Positions 24,461-33,752 of a DNA stretch of 64,000 nucleotides are shown here, in pieces. The DNA is taken from assembly GCF_001937445.1 (NCBI RefSeq), contig NZ_MSKS01000001.1, forward strand, positions 62,001 through 126,000, given 5' to 3'. Origin of the DNA: Actinomyces oris. Lineage in GTDB: Bacteria; Actinomycetota; Actinomycetes; Actinomycetales; Actinomycetaceae. How positions within the stretch are numbered: position 1 is the stretch's first letter; every line of letters starts with the position of its first letter. A model generated the notes under the pieces. That model saw nothing but the letters and a program-made list of their open reading frames with translations. It made no database searches and was not told where the DNA came from. The position numbers were made by a program, and so were the translations under genes.

Positions 24461-26807
24461 CGAAGTCGGGCACGTCCTGAAGCGCCAGGGTCCCGATGTC
24501 CTGGCTGACCAGCCCCACGGCGGGGCGCAGCCCCAGCCACCACTGGTGGCGGGGGCGACGGTTGTCGCGGTCGAGGTCGTCGTTCATACGGTCCAACGGG
24601 TGGTCGGAGACCTTGCCCCTGATCAGACCCACGTAGGAGGCCGTCGGCTCGCCGCGCTTGAGGGCGCCGGCCAGCAGCTCCAAGGAGTAGGCGATGAGCT
24701 TGGTCGCCATGATCCGGTCGAAGGCCGTAGGGCTGCCGCCCTGCTGCTGGTGGCCCAGGATCGCCTCACGCACGTCGTAGAGGCCCTTGCCCTCCTCGGC
24801 GAAGATATGAGCCAGGACATCGGTGGTGTAGTTGACGCTGGCCCGCTCGTTGCGGATCACCAGGTAGAGGCTGCGGCCCGAGCGGAAGGACTCCACCATC
24901 CGCTCGGAGTCGGCGGCCAGGCCCGCCAGCGTGATGCCCTCCTCGTTGAGGTAGACCTTCTCCGCGCCGGTGGCCAGGCCGGACATCAGAGACAGGTAGC
25001 CGCACTTGCGGCCCATGACCTCGGCGACGAAGCAGCGGTGGGAGGCCGCCGCGGAGAGCTTGATGGAGTCCAGGGCCACCACCGCGTTGTTGAGGGCCGT
25101 GTCGGTGCCGATGCTCAGCTCGGAGCCGGGCAGGTTGTTGTCGATGGAGGCCGGCACGCACACGATCGGGATCTGGAAGGCGGGGTAGCGGTCCCGCTCG
25201 GTGACCAGGCGGAAGGCGCTCAGGTAGGCGTTGTAGCCGCCGATGACCAGCAGGGCGTCGATCTCATGGAGCTCGATGGCCCGCCCCAGCGCGTAGAGCT
25301 GCTCAATGGTGGGCACCTCGCGGCGCGTGCCCAGCTGGGCGCCGCCGTCACCGACCCAGCCCTCGACGTCGGCCCAGGTCAGCTCGCGGACGTCGCCGTC
25401 GAGCAGACCGGGGAAGCCGCCGTAGACTCCCAGCATCGTGAAGTCGTGGTCGAGGCCCAGGCGCACGGCCGCGCGCGCCGCCGTGTTCATCCCCGGGGCC
25501 AGGCCGCCGGCGTGGATGATGGCGACCCGCTTGGGACGATCGCAGGCCGACGGCGTCGAACCCGCATCGGTGGCCGGCTCGGCGGGAGGCGTGGACATGG
25601 TCTCGAACAGCTCGAGCATCTTGCCGAAGCTGGCCCCGCGGGCCTGGATCGCCCCGAGGTAGTCATGGGCGGCCACAAGGTCCTTGACGGCGCGGGTAGC
25701 CGCGATCTGCTCCATCATCGGCAGGCGGCGGATGCGGTTGTGGCGCTCGGCGATGATGACCGGCTCGCTGCCAGGCTCCATGGCCACCACCTCGCGGGCG
25801 GCGGCGCAGCCCAGCAGCGTGGACATCCAACGGTCGTAGGCGCTGGGGCGGCCACCGCGCTGGACGTGACCCAGGATGGTGACGCGGGCGGCCTCCCCCA
25901 GATTGTCGGCAATGACCTGGCGGACGTCGTCGGCACTGATGCGGTTGCCCTCGCGGTCGGTGGCGCCCTCGGCGACGATCACCATGGACTCGCGGCGTCC
26001 GGCCTCCCGGCCCGCCTTGAGCTTGGAGCACATGTCCTCCTCCCATCCCTTGCCCGGGGGGAGCTCGGGGACTAGGACGTAGTCACAGCCCCCGGCCACG
26101 GCCGCCATGAGGGCCAGGTAGCCGCAGTGACGGCCCATGACCTCCACCACGAAGGTGCGCTGGTGGGAGGCGGCTGTTGAGGAGATGTCGTCGATGGCCT
26201 CCAGGATGCGGTGGAGGGCGGAGTCGGCGCCGATGGTCATGTCGGCGCCCACCAGGTCGTTGTCGATGCTGCCCACCAGGCCGGTCACCATGAGGACGGG
26301 GTGAGCGGCGGCCGTCTCCGCACTGATGTCACCTGCCGCGACGAGCTCCTCGAGCAGGGAGGGCCAGTTCTTGCGGAACTCATTGGTGCCGGTCAGGGAG
26401 CCGTCGCCGCCGATGACCACGAGCCGGTCGATGCCGTGCTCCAGAAGGTTGCGGGCGGCCGCCAGCTGGCCGGCGCGCTCGCGGAACTCGGCCGAGCGGG
26501 CGGTGCCGATGATGGTGCCGCCGCGCTGGAGGATGGAGCCCACCGAGTCCCACTCCAGGGGGCGGATGCCGTCACCCCCGGCCACGGCCCCGGCCCAGCC
26601 CTCCATGACCGCGTAGGGCTTGGCCCCCAGGCGGATGGCGGTGCGTACCACGGCCCGCACGGCCGCGTTCATGCCCTGGGCGTCACCGCCGGAGGTGAGG
26701 ACTCCGATGCGCAGGGGCTCACCGTCCAGGCCCAGCAGCGGGCCGGCCGACGAGCCGGTGGGGGAGGGGACAGTGTCTGCGGTGTCTGAGGACATGGCGG
26801 CTGGCAT
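24432..26807 (-). CDS. Eukaryotic-type double-domain 6-phosphofructokinase
   Basis: A 791-residue protein made of two fused PFK domains, the layout of eukaryotic PFK, where bacterial enzymes have about 320 residues. The N-half (about 45-400) is catalytic: GGDG at 133-136, VGSIDND with the general base at about D182, MGRHCGYLAL and LGHVQRGG. A glycine rather than aspartate after GGD, and glycine before SIDND rather than lysine, indicate ATP rather than pyrophosphate as donor. The C-half (about 440-791) keeps the fold (MGRKCGYLSL, GHQQQGGSPT) but reads GGYNAY and SIDNN at the catalytic positions, so it is probably an allosteric half as in animal PFK. The ATG at 26807 follows GGAAGGA. It commits fructose-6-phosphate to glycolysis. 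Confidence 0.9.
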   Translation of the reverse strand: MPAAMSSDTADTVPSPTGSSAGPLLGLDGEPLRIGVLTSGGDAQGMNAAVRAVVRTAIRLGAKPYAVMEGWAGAVAGGDGIRPLEWDSVGSILQRGGTIIGTARSAEFRERAGQLAAARNLLEHGIDRLVVIGGDGSLTGTNEFRKNWPSLLEELVAAGDISAETAAAHPVLMVTGLVGSIDNDLVGADMTIGADSALHRILEAIDDISSTAASHQRTFVVEVMGRHCGYLALMAAVAGGCDYVLVPELPPGKGWEEDMCSKLKAGREAGRRESMVIVAEGATDREGNRISADDVRQVIADNLGEAARVTILGHVQRGGRPSAYDRWMSTLLGCAAAREVVAMEPGSEPVIIAERHNRIRRLPMMEQIAATRAVKDLVAAHDYLGAIQARGASFGKMLELFETMSTPPAEPATDAGSTPSACDRPKRVAIIHAGGLAPGMNTAARAAVRLGLDHDFTMLGVYGGFPGLLDGDVRELTWADVEGWVGDGGAQLGTRREVPTIEQLYALGRAIELHEIDALLVIGGYNAYLSAFRLVTERDRYPAFQIPIVCVPASIDNNLPGSELSIGTDTALNNAVVALDSIKLSAAASHRCFVAEVMGRKCGYLSLMSGLATGAEKVYLNEEGITLAGLAADSERMVESFRSGRSLYLVIRNERASVNYTTDVLAHIFAEEGKGLYDVREAILGHQQQGGSPTAFDRIMATKLIAYSLELLAGALKRGEPTASYVGLIRGKVSDHPLDRMNDDLDRDNRRPRHQWWLGLRPAVGLVSQDIGTLALQDVPDFGEAVDDAAN

Positions 26808-26998
26808 GTGGGGTCCTTCCCTGGGGTCACCGGTAGGCCTGGCTCCCGGCGTCGGCCGGGAGGGCATCAGCCCTTATTGTTGCTGGTGAGCGCCGCCACG
26901 TCATCCGCCTGTGGTCCCAAGAGTGTTTTCTTGCCGCGGTATCCACGTATTCGCCGGTCCCCGGTGAGCCTCCAGGAGGAGGAGGGGAGCGATGTTAT

Positions 26999-27021
26999 CC
27001 CCCTGCTTTGGGAGCAGGGGG
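26999..27021 (-). terminator. Hairpin after the small membrane protein gene
   Basis: A perfect 9-bp stem (26999-27007 and 27013-27021) with a 5-nt loop lies 25 nt past the stop of the small minus-strand gene, between it and the pfk gene. It lacks a T-run. It probably ends the short upstream transcript and separates it from pfk. Confidence 0.5.
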
Positions 27022-27045
27022 ACAGTAGGTCCACGGGCTAAGGAG

Positions 27046-27186
27046 CTACCGGTCGCTGCGGGCGCGGAACCTGTGGGCCTCGGCGTCGAGGACGCGCTTG
27101 CGTCGTCGGCCCCACCGCCTGCCGCTCCAGACGCCGAGCAGCACCATGGCACCGACCAGTGCGCTCGTTGCGGTCAGTGAGGGCAC
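27046..27186 (-). CDS. Small single-pass membrane protein (46 aa)
   Basis: A 46-codon gene with a GTG start preceded by AAAGGAGA at good spacing and followed by a strong hairpin. The product has one hydrophobic stretch (about residues 3-20, LTATSALVGAMVLLGVW) and a very basic tail (GRRWGRRRKR), so it should insert with the tail in the cytoplasm. I do not recognise a family. The ribosome binding site, membrane-helix pattern and terminator support a real gene; expression is not shown. Confidence 0.55.
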   Translation of the reverse strand: MPSLTATSALVGAMVLLGVWSGRRWGRRRKRVLDAEAHRFRARSDR

Positions 27187-27263
27187 GGCCGTCTCCTTTC
27201 TCGAGCCCCTTTCCTCGGTCAACCTATGATAATTCGCGTGCGCGGCGCATGACCCTGGAACCA

Positions 27264-27364
27264 GGACGTACATCTCGAACGAGAACTGCGATCTCCCGCA
27301 GACGACTGGGGTCTGCCCGCAGTCATCTGCGGGAAAACGCAGTCCTCGCGGGGAAAGTACGTTC
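27264..27364. repeat. 101-bp imperfect palindrome upstream of sucC
   Basis: Left arm 27264-27308 and right arm 27320-27364 are inverted copies with about 34 of 45 positions matching; the inner 15 positions match at 14 (27294-27308 against 27320-27334). The centre is an 11-nt spacer. It lies in the 377-bp space between the small membrane gene and sucC, well upstream of the sucC -10 box. It might be a clustered operator, a structured RNA or a palindromic repeat unit. Confidence 0.6.
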
Positions 27365-27488
27365 TCGACGGCGCTCGTGGCCGGCGGAGGCCCTGGTGCG
27401 CACGCCCCGCCGAGATACGGCGACCACGCTGTGTGAGACGCCAGCGGTTCGCACCCGTGTCCGCCCTCCCTACCGGCCACTGGGACGT

Positions 27489-27494
27489 TAGGCT
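27489..27494 (+). promoter_or_regulatory. -10 box candidate (TAGGCT) of the sucCD operon
   Basis: TAGGCT lies 69 nt before the sucC ATG, in the same form as the boxes upstream of pcrA and other genes here. No convincing -35 element is seen. Confidence 0.35.
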
Positions 27495-27563
27495 CATCAG
27501 TGGCGCCTGCCCGGCCGGCTCGCGCCCCGCAAGCCATCCACATGCCCCGAGAGGATCAGCTGC

Positions 27564-28769
27564 ATGGATCTCTACGAGTACCAGGCCAGGAACCTGTTCC
27601 GTCAGCACGGCGTCCCCGTGCTCGACGGCGCCGTGGCCACGACCCCCGAGGAGGCGCGCAGCGCCGCGCAGTCCCTCCTCGACGAGGGAAGCGAGCTGGT
27701 GGTTGTCAAGGCCCAGGTCAAGACCGGCGGCCGCGGCAAGGCCGGCGGCGTCAAGCTCGCCCGCACCGCTGAGGAGGCCGAGGCCCGCGCCCGCGACATC
27801 CTGGGCATGGACATCAAGGGCCACACGGTGCGCGCCGTCCTCATCTCCGACGGCGTCGACCTCGACTCCGAGTACTACTTCTCCATCCTCCTGGACCGCG
27901 CCGAGCGCCAGTACCTGGCGATGTGCTCGCGCGAGGGCGGCATGGACATCGAGACCCTCGCGGCCGAGCGCCCCGAGGCCCTGGCCCGCATCGGCGTCGA
28001 CCCGCTTCAGGGCATCACCCCCGCCGTCGCCCACCGGATCGTCGAGGCCGCGGGCTTCGAGGCCGGGCCCCTGGCCGACGAGGTCGCCGCCGTCATCGAA
28101 CGCCTCTGGGAGGTCTTCACCGCCGAGGACGCCACCCTCGTGGAGGTCAACCCCCTGGTCAAGGCCACCGACGGCCGCATCATCGCCCTGGACGGCAAGG
28201 TCACCCTCGACGACAACGCCCGCTTCCGCCACCCCGCCCACGCCGAGCTCGTCGACAACGCCGCCACCGACCCCCTGGAGGCCCGTGCCCGCGAGGCCGG
28301 CCTCAACTACGTGCGCCTCGAGGGCCAGGTCGGGGTCCTGGGCAACGGCGCCGGCCTGGTCATGTCCACCCTCGACGTCGTCGCCGGGGCCGGCGAGCGC
28401 CACGGCGGCATGAAGCCAGCCAACTTCCTCGACCTGGGAGGCGGCTCCTCGGCCGAGGTCATGGCCACCGGCCTGGAGGTCGTCGCCTCCGACCCCCAGG
28501 TGCTCGCCATCCTCGTCAACGTCTTCGGCGGCATCACCTCCTGCGACACCGTCGCCCAGGGCATCGTGACCGCCGTCGAGTCCCTGGGCGGGCTGCCCAA
28601 GCCCGTTGTCGTGCGCCTGGACGGCAACAACGCCGAGACCGGTCGCGCCATCCTGGCCGACGCCGCCATTGAGGGCGTCTCCGTCGTCGACACCATGGAC
28701 GGGGCCGCCGACGTCGTCACCGCCATCGCCGAGCAGATCAGCGGCCGGCCCGCTGGCAAGGAGGCCTGA
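27564..28769 (+). CDS. sucC: Succinyl-CoA synthetase (ADP-forming) beta subunit
   Basis: SucC with SucD interconverts succinyl-CoA and succinate with formation of ATP or GTP in the TCA cycle. The 401-residue protein has the ATP-grasp N-domain starting [12 protein letters not shown] with [16 protein letters not shown], the acidic metal-binding VEVNPLV segment, and the C-terminal flavodoxin-like domain with [10 protein letters not shown] and VFGGITSCD. Three bases separate it from sucD, and the two share an operon with the DUF6350 gene. Confidence 0.96.
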   Translation: MDLYEYQARNLFRQHGVPVLDGAVATTPEEARSAAQSLLDEGSELVVVKAQVKTGGRGKAGGVKLARTAEEAEARARDILGMDIKGHTVRAVLISDGVDLDSEYYFSILLDRAERQYLAMCSREGGMDIETLAAERPEALARIGVDPLQGITPAVAHRIVEAAGFEAGPLADEVAAVIERLWEVFTAEDATLVEVNPLVKATDGRIIALDGKVTLDDNARFRHPAHAELVDNAATDPLEARAREAGLNYVRLEGQVGVLGNGAGLVMSTLDVVAGAGERHGGMKPANFLDLGGGSSAEVMATGLEVVASDPQVLAILVNVFGGITSCDTVAQGIVTAVESLGGLPKPVVVRLDGNNAETGRAILADAAIEGVSVVDTMDGAADVVTAIAEQISGRPAGKEA

Positions 28770-28772
28770 GAC

Positions 28773-29714
28773 ATGAGCATCTTCCTGACTGAGACCGACC
28801 GCGTCATCGTCCAGGGCATGACCGGCTCCGAGGGCCGTAAGCACACCACCCGCATGCTCTCGGCCGGCACGAAGGTCGTCGCCGGCGTCAACCCCCGCAA
28901 GGCCGGCACCACCGTCGCCTTCGACGTCGCCCCCATCGGCCCCGGCGCCGGCGAGGTCCAGGCCGGAACCGTCGAGGTCCCCGTCTACGGCACCGTCGCC
29001 GAGGCCAGGCAGGCCACCGGCGCCGAGGTGAGCGTCGTCTTCGTCCCGCCGGCCTTCGCCAAGGGCGCCGTCGTCGAGGCCGTCGACGCCGGAGTGCGCC
29101 TCCTCGTCGTCATCACCGAGGGCATCCCCGTGGCCGACGCCACCTGGATGCGCGCCTACGCGGCCGACCACGGCGTGCAGATCATCGGCCCCAACTGCCC
29201 CGGCATCATCTCCCCGGCCCGCTCCAACGTGGGCATCACCCCACCCGACATCACCGGCCCCGGCCCCCTGGGACTGGTCTCCAAGTCCGGGACCCTGACC
29301 TACCAGCTCATGCACGAGCTGTCCGACCTGGGCTTCACCACCTGCATCGGCATCGGCGGGGACCCGGTGGTCGGCACCACCCACATCGACGCCCTGGCCG
29401 CCTTCGAGGCCGACCCCGACACCCGCCTGGTCGTCATGATCGGTGAGATCGGGGGCGACGCAGAGGAGCGCGCCGCCGCCTACATCCGCGAGCACATGAC
29501 CAAGCCGGTTGTCGCCTACGTCGCCGGCTTCACCGCCCCCGAGGGGCGCACCATGGGGCACGCCGGTGCCATCGTCTCCGGCTCCTCGGGCACCGCGGAG
29601 GCCAAGAAGATCGCGCTGGAGGCCGCCGGCGTCAGGGTGGGGCGCACCCCCAGCCAGACCGCTGAGATCGCCCGAGAGCTCTACCGAGCCCTGGCCGGTG
29701 AGGTGAGCGCTTGA
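28773..29714 (+). CDS. sucD: Succinyl-CoA synthetase alpha subunit
   Basis: A 313-residue CoA-binding subunit. The CoA Rossmann domain starts with [12 protein letters not shown] and [20 protein letters not shown] follows, and the phosphohistidine is in GHAGAIVSG near residue 265. The length is slightly more than the E. coli protein (289). Its stop overlaps the TTG start of the next gene, so the three genes are translationally coupled. Confidence 0.96.
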   Translation: MSIFLTETDRVIVQGMTGSEGRKHTTRMLSAGTKVVAGVNPRKAGTTVAFDVAPIGPGAGEVQAGTVEVPVYGTVAEARQATGAEVSVVFVPPAFAKGAVVEAVDAGVRLLVVITEGIPVADATWMRAYAADHGVQIIGPNCPGIISPARSNVGITPPDITGPGPLGLVSKSGTLTYQLMHELSDLGFTTCIGIGGDPVVGTTHIDALAAFEADPDTRLVVMIGEIGGDAEERAAAYIREHMTKPVVAYVAGFTAPEGRTMGHAGAIVSGSSGTAEAKKIALEAAGVRVGRTPSQTAEIARELYRALAGEVSA

Positions 29715-30985
29715 GTCTGGCGCGGCAGCGAGCCACCGGCCTGGCGTCCTGGGCCCTGTGGTCCCTGCGCGTGGGGGTCGAGTCGGTCGGCCTGGTCTGG
29801 CTGGTGGTGGTGCTGGCGACGATCGCCGTGTCCAAGGCGGCCTCCGGTGTCAACGCCGCGGCCATCCTGAGCGCGGGCGAGGCCCTGCACACCGGGACCG
29901 CCCTGTGGAGCCTCGGCTTCGGGGGGACGGTCGCCGTGTCCTCCGAGGACGACGGCGTGCTCAGCCTGCCGCTGCTGGGACTCACCCTGGTGCAGGTGGG
30001 CTGGACCTGGTTCTGTGTGCGACGCGCCCACCCCTCCCGGCCGGCAGCCGGGGCGGCCATCGTCCTCGCCGCGACCGTCGTGGCGGCCCTGGCCTGCCTC
30101 ACCGGCCCGGTCGGGCCGGACACCTGGCCCGCCGTCGTCGGTATCGCTGTGCTCACCGGGGTCATCGTCGCCATCCAACTTATGCGCGCCGGCCACCACT
30201 GGCCGCCCCTGACCCGCTGGTGGGACCACCGACCCCATTGGCTGGGGCCGTCCCTGTCGCTGGCCTACGGGGCCACGCGGGCCCTGAGCCTGCTGAGCCT
30301 GCTGGTGGTGGTCGCGGCTGTTGTCAACGGCGCCGGCCGGGTCTCGGTTCTGCACGACTCCCTGACCGGGGACGGCTTCGTCGCGATGGCCGGCCTGATC
30401 CTGCTTCAGGCCGGCTGGGTGCCGACCATGATGATCTGGGCCTGCTCCTGGCTCATCGGCGCCGGTTTCTCCGTGGGCACGGGCACTGTCTTCGCCCCCG
30501 ACCGGGTGGTGGCCGGCCCCGTCCCGCGCCTGCCGCTGCTGGGGATGCTGCCGTCGACGCCGCTGAGCAGCGTGGGCCTGTGGCTGCCCCTGGTGGTGAC
30601 GGCCGGCGCCATGGTGGCCGCCTGGCGGCGTCGGGCGGTGCTCAACGCCCTGCGGGTGCGCTACGCCCTCAGCGCTGCCGGTCTGGCTGCTCTCCTCGTG
30701 GCCGGTGGCGTGGGCCTGCTGTGCCTTGCCGCCTCCGGATCCGTGGGGCCGAACCGGATGACCGCCGTCGGCCCGCTGGTCTTCTACACGGTCATCCTCG
30801 TCTTCGTCGAGGTCGGTGTCGGACTGGCCTCCATGGCCGTCCTGGCCCACCCCTACACGCGCACCTGGGCCCGGGGCACCCTGCCCGAGTCGGTCCTGCC
30901 GGCGGCGTACCGGCGTCAGGATGTGCGCGACGATGCCGTTGAGGAGGCCGATGCGGACGACGGCGAGGTGGACGACGAGGCGTGA
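29711..30985 (+). CDS. DUF6350-family multi-pass membrane protein
   Basis: A 424-residue protein with about ten hydrophobic segments and a short acidic tail. Its position directly after sucD and its pattern ([13 protein letters not shown], a polar loop between the central helices) match the actinobacterial DUF6350 family, usually found between sucCD and purine genes. The function is unknown. The TTG start overlaps the sucD stop by 4 bases. The usual neighbour purN is not seen on either side. It ends 9 bp from the convergent gene. Confidence 0.75.
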   Translation: MSLARQRATGLASWALWSLRVGVESVGLVWLVVVLATIAVSKAASGVNAAAILSAGEALHTGTALWSLGFGGTVAVSSEDDGVLSLPLLGLTLVQVGWTWFCVRRAHPSRPAAGAAIVLAATVVAALACLTGPVGPDTWPAVVGIAVLTGVIVAIQLMRAGHHWPPLTRWWDHRPHWLGPSLSLAYGATRALSLLSLLVVVAAVVNGAGRVSVLHDSLTGDGFVAMAGLILLQAGWVPTMMIWACSWLIGAGFSVGTGTVFAPDRVVAGPVPRLPLLGMLPSTPLSSVGLWLPLVVTAGAMVAAWRRRAVLNALRVRYALSAAGLAALLVAGGVGLLCLAASGSVGPNRMTAVGPLVFYTVILVFVEVGVGLASMAVLAHPYTRTWARGTLPESVLPAAYRRQDVRDDAVEEADADDGEVDDEA

Positions 30986-30994
30986 GCCGGCGGG

Positions 30995-33490
30995 TCAGCG
31001 CGCCGCCGTGCCCGCGCTGCTCAGGGCACCGAGAGCCGCATCCACGCCCTCAACCAGCTCGGGCGTCACCGCCAGGAGCGCTGTCCCGGCCCGGTAGGTC
31101 ATCCCCGGGATGGGGGTGTAGAGGACACTCGCCTCCAGGAGCGCGCGCCCCTCCTTGAGGGCCCGCCACAGCTCAGGATTCTCCCGGAAGAATCGCGCGA
31201 CGCGCTCGTCGCAGGCCAGGTGCTCCAGGACGTTGTCGGCGGACTTGTGCGCCGCCCGCCCCGGCAGCCTGCGGGGAGGAATGTCGGTCTCGTCGTCGTC
31301 ATCAATGGTGGGGGCGGCCCCCTGGTACTCGACGACGACCAGCTGGTTCCCGCCGGGGGACAGCGCCAGAGCGTGGACAGGGCTGTCCACCGGCCGCTGG
31401 TCGATGGCCTCACCCCGGAAGTCGTCGGTGATCCGATAGCCCTCCAGGATGACGAACTGCTCGCCGTTGCCGGTGTTGAGGCGGCGGGTCAGGTCCAGGA
31501 TCTCGGCCTGCTGCTTCGACACCGAGGCGGCCAGGTCGCGCATCTGCCCGACGACCTGGGAGTCGGCTCCCGAGTCGGCCAGCTCGGCGACGGTCTCATC
31601 GATCCGGTCGGGTTCCAGGGCATCGACGCCGGTGACGCCCAGGGACTCGGCGAGCTGGCGAAGGCGCGCGATGTCGCCCTCGACCGCCACCTGCCGCTTG
31701 GTGCGCGCCGTGAACAGCACCTGACTCTCGGAGAAGCTCTCGGCGCCCCGGATCCGCCGGTTGACGGAGAGCTCAGCGGCCAGGTCGGTACCGCCCCCGG
31801 CGGGACTGGCGCTCAGGGCCGAGCGCGGCATGTAGGTCGTGGCGAAGTCCAGCAGCGCCAGGCACGCCTGCCCCGGCGTGAGAGCGAGCAGGTGACTGAC
31901 GAGGCTGCTCGACGACGGCGCCGTGCTGATGCGGCGCCCCGGCGCCCCCAGCGTCAGGACGAGGGACAGGTTCATGGCCACCGTCGCCAGCGCACCGATC
32001 GCGTAGAGGAGCCCCTGGCTGCCGCTCAGGTCACTCCACCACTGGGAGAACAGGCGCGGCAGGGCGGAGAGGAACAGGTCGTCCTCGGTCTCCTTGAGCT
32101 CAGGGGCGAGCTGCCAGACGGTACGCACCTCGTACATGCAGCACAGGAGGAACAGCACGACGCTGACCACCAGGATCCCCAGGCGGAAGCCCTGGCGGGC
32201 ATTGGGCTCAGCGCCCGGCGTCGTGGCCTCCATGGCGTCGGCCCGCACGCCGCGCACCTGCTCGGCCGTGGCCCGCCCCGCCCGCATGGCGTACAGGCGC
32301 CCCTGGCGCAGGTCCCCGTAGGCGCCCCAGGTGACGGCCAGGTCGCCCCAGGTGAAGTTCGCCAGAGCCACCACCGAGACGATGAGAGCGCGCACGAAGG
32401 GCGGCGCTTCGGTGAGGTTGGGGTAACGGGGAGCCGGCGCCCCGGCCACCGTCCAGCCGTGCACGCCCGCGTAGGCGCGGCGGTGGGCGTCCAGGAGCAG
32501 GCAGGCGGCCATGAGGATGACGGACAGGGGGATGGCGCTCAGGCCACCGCCGTTGACCCTCCACAGGAACATGAGCAGCGCCGGGAAGCCGCCGCCGGAG
32601 TCGCTCTGCCCGAGTTGCTGGGCGATCCTGGCGATGTAGGTGGCGTGGTCACTCACCGACTGCAGGATGACCACTGCCGGCAGGATCCAGGCCACGATCC
32701 GCAGCCACACGAGGTTCTTAGCCCCTTCGAAGGCCGGCGAGTCCTTGAGGCGCCACAGCGTGATCGCCAGCGCCACCGCCATCGTGATGTTCGCGGTGCT
32801 CACCTGGTTGCTGACGGCCAGGACGTTGCTGCTCTCCTGGGTCATCGACCCCGAGGTCCACGGGTTGAAGGAGAAGGGCAGGCGCCCGTTGCCCAGGACC
32901 GAGGAGAGCAGGCTGCTCTCCTCAAGGGCCCGGATGCCGTCATTGAGGGCCGTCAGACCGGCCCCGGCCGCGAAACCCAGGAGGGCCCAGTCGGAGGCCG
33001 CCAGGCGGCGCATCCGCCCCGGCGCCAGGAAGACCACGAGCACCAGGGGCACCAGCGGGCTGAGAACCTCCAACGCAATGGTCAGGGCGATACTCATCCC
33101 GTTACCCATGACGGACAGTCCCGCGCGGGTGCGCACTGAGCTCATGATCATGGACACGACGAGCGACCAGGCGGCGCCGACGCCGTACATGAGCAGCACC
33201 GAGCGCCAGCTGATGGTGCGTGTGCGCGCCAGGAGGGCCACCACCATGAGGCACACGGCCATGAAGGCCGCCGGGACGGCGGCGTAAGCCAGCCGTGGCA
33301 CCATCACCAGGGCGGCGATGAGCAGCACGATCATGAGGGCGTAGGCTCCACGCACCACCAGGTTCAGGGCGCTGGATAGTCCCGGGTGGCGGCTCCACCA
33401 GCGCCGGTAGGCGGAGGCGGCCTCCTGCCACCGCTCCGGGGGAGTGCTCCGGTATGCCGGCGTTGCTGCGATGTTGATGGGCGCAGTCAT
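30995..33490 (-). CDS. Large multi-pass membrane protein of unknown function (PrsW-like N-part possible)
   Basis: An 831-residue protein with about ten or eleven hydrophobic segments in the first 510 residues and a soluble cytoplasmic-type C-terminal part of about 300 residues containing a stretch likely to form a coiled coil (near VSKQQAEILDLTRRL). The segment SPLVPLVLVVFLAP followed by SDWALLGFAAGAGLTALNDG resembles the PrsW protease layout. The paired glutamates and the ENI motif are missing, so if related it is catalytically dead. I do not recognise the C-terminal region. It is a single gene facing away from purH. Function cannot be assigned. Confidence 0.7.
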   Translation of the reverse strand: MTAPINIAATPAYRSTPPERWQEAASAYRRWWSRHPGLSSALNLVVRGAYALMIVLLIAALVMVPRLAYAAVPAAFMAVCLMVVALLARTRTISWRSVLLMYGVGAAWSLVVSMIMSSVRTRAGLSVMGNGMSIALTIALEVLSPLVPLVLVVFLAPGRMRRLAASDWALLGFAAGAGLTALNDGIRALEESSLLSSVLGNGRLPFSFNPWTSGSMTQESSNVLAVSNQVSTANITMAVALAITLWRLKDSPAFEGAKNLVWLRIVAWILPAVVILQSVSDHATYIARIAQQLGQSDSGGGFPALLMFLWRVNGGGLSAIPLSVILMAACLLLDAHRRAYAGVHGWTVAGAPAPRYPNLTEAPPFVRALIVSVVALANFTWGDLAVTWGAYGDLRQGRLYAMRAGRATAEQVRGVRADAMEATTPGAEPNARQGFRLGILVVSVVLFLLCCMYEVRTVWQLAPELKETEDDLFLSALPRLFSQWWSDLSGSQGLLYAIGALATVAMNLSLVLTLGAPGRRISTAPSSSSLVSHLLALTPGQACLALLDFATTYMPRSALSASPAGGGTDLAAELSVNRRIRGAESFSESQVLFTARTKRQVAVEGDIARLRQLAESLGVTGVDALEPDRIDETVAELADSGADSQVVGQMRDLAASVSKQQAEILDLTRRLNTGNGEQFVILEGYRITDDFRGEAIDQRPVDSPVHALALSPGGNQLVVVEYQGAAPTIDDDDETDIPPRRLPGRAAHKSADNVLEHLACDERVARFFRENPELWRALKEGRALLEASVLYTPIPGMTYRAGTALLAVTPELVEGVDAALGALSSAGTAAR

Positions 33491-33631
33491 GCTGTGGACT
33501 GTATGCCGTCTCTCAAGCCACCTGCAAGGAAACGGGCCGTTCGGTCGGATGGTTCGCCGGAAGCGACATGGAAAATGTCAGGGCACGGAGAGGGCGCGCT
33601 CCTTCCCGGTGCCGTCGTGGCCACCACCGGA

Positions 33632-33637
33632 TAGGAT
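33632..33637 (+). promoter_or_regulatory. -10 box (TAGGAT) of purH
   Basis: TAGGAT ends 6 nt before position 33644, where the first paired strand of the riboswitch begins. The transcript would therefore start directly with the aptamer. Confidence 0.5.
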
Positions 33638-33643
33638 GGGACT

Positions 33644-33726
33644 GGCTGCGACTGGCGAGGGTGGGGCACCACCGGGGAGTGGCCGAGGCCGTCCATGAAC
33701 GGGACGTCGCCCGCCTGGGCGTCCCG
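33644..33726 (+). ncRNA. ZTP/ZMP riboswitch (pfl motif)
   Basis: The leader matches the ZTP aptamer in order: a first strand GGCT (33644-33647), the conserved GACTGGCGA, a P2 hairpin (33660-33664 with 33669-33673), GGGGAG, the closing strand GGCC (33681-33684), then after a linker the P3 element GCCC-GCCT-GGGC (33709-33720), carrying the CCGCCTGGGC consensus. A GGGACG (33701-33706) and CGTCCC (33720-33725) pair encloses P3 and may form the expression platform. ZTP riboswitches sense ZMP/ZTP, the intermediate consumed by PurH, and turn on purH or folate genes, which fits the gene just downstream. Confidence 0.85.
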
Positions 33727-33752
33727 CTTCCTCACGCCGCACCAGGAGTGCC

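Noticed and set aside
24432-26807. Pyrophosphate-dependent phosphofructokinase
   Set aside because: The residues after GGD and before SIDND are glycines, as in ATP enzymes, not the aspartate and lysine of PPi-type enzymes.
27219-29561. 780-codon minus-strand open frame opposite sucCD
   Set aside because: Composition is that of a shadow frame, and sucC and sucD are unmistakable on the plus strand.
31220-33139. 639-codon plus-strand open frame opposite the large membrane protein
   Set aside because: Arg/Gln/Gly-rich and lacks domains; the minus-strand frame has clear transmembrane periodicity and a better start.
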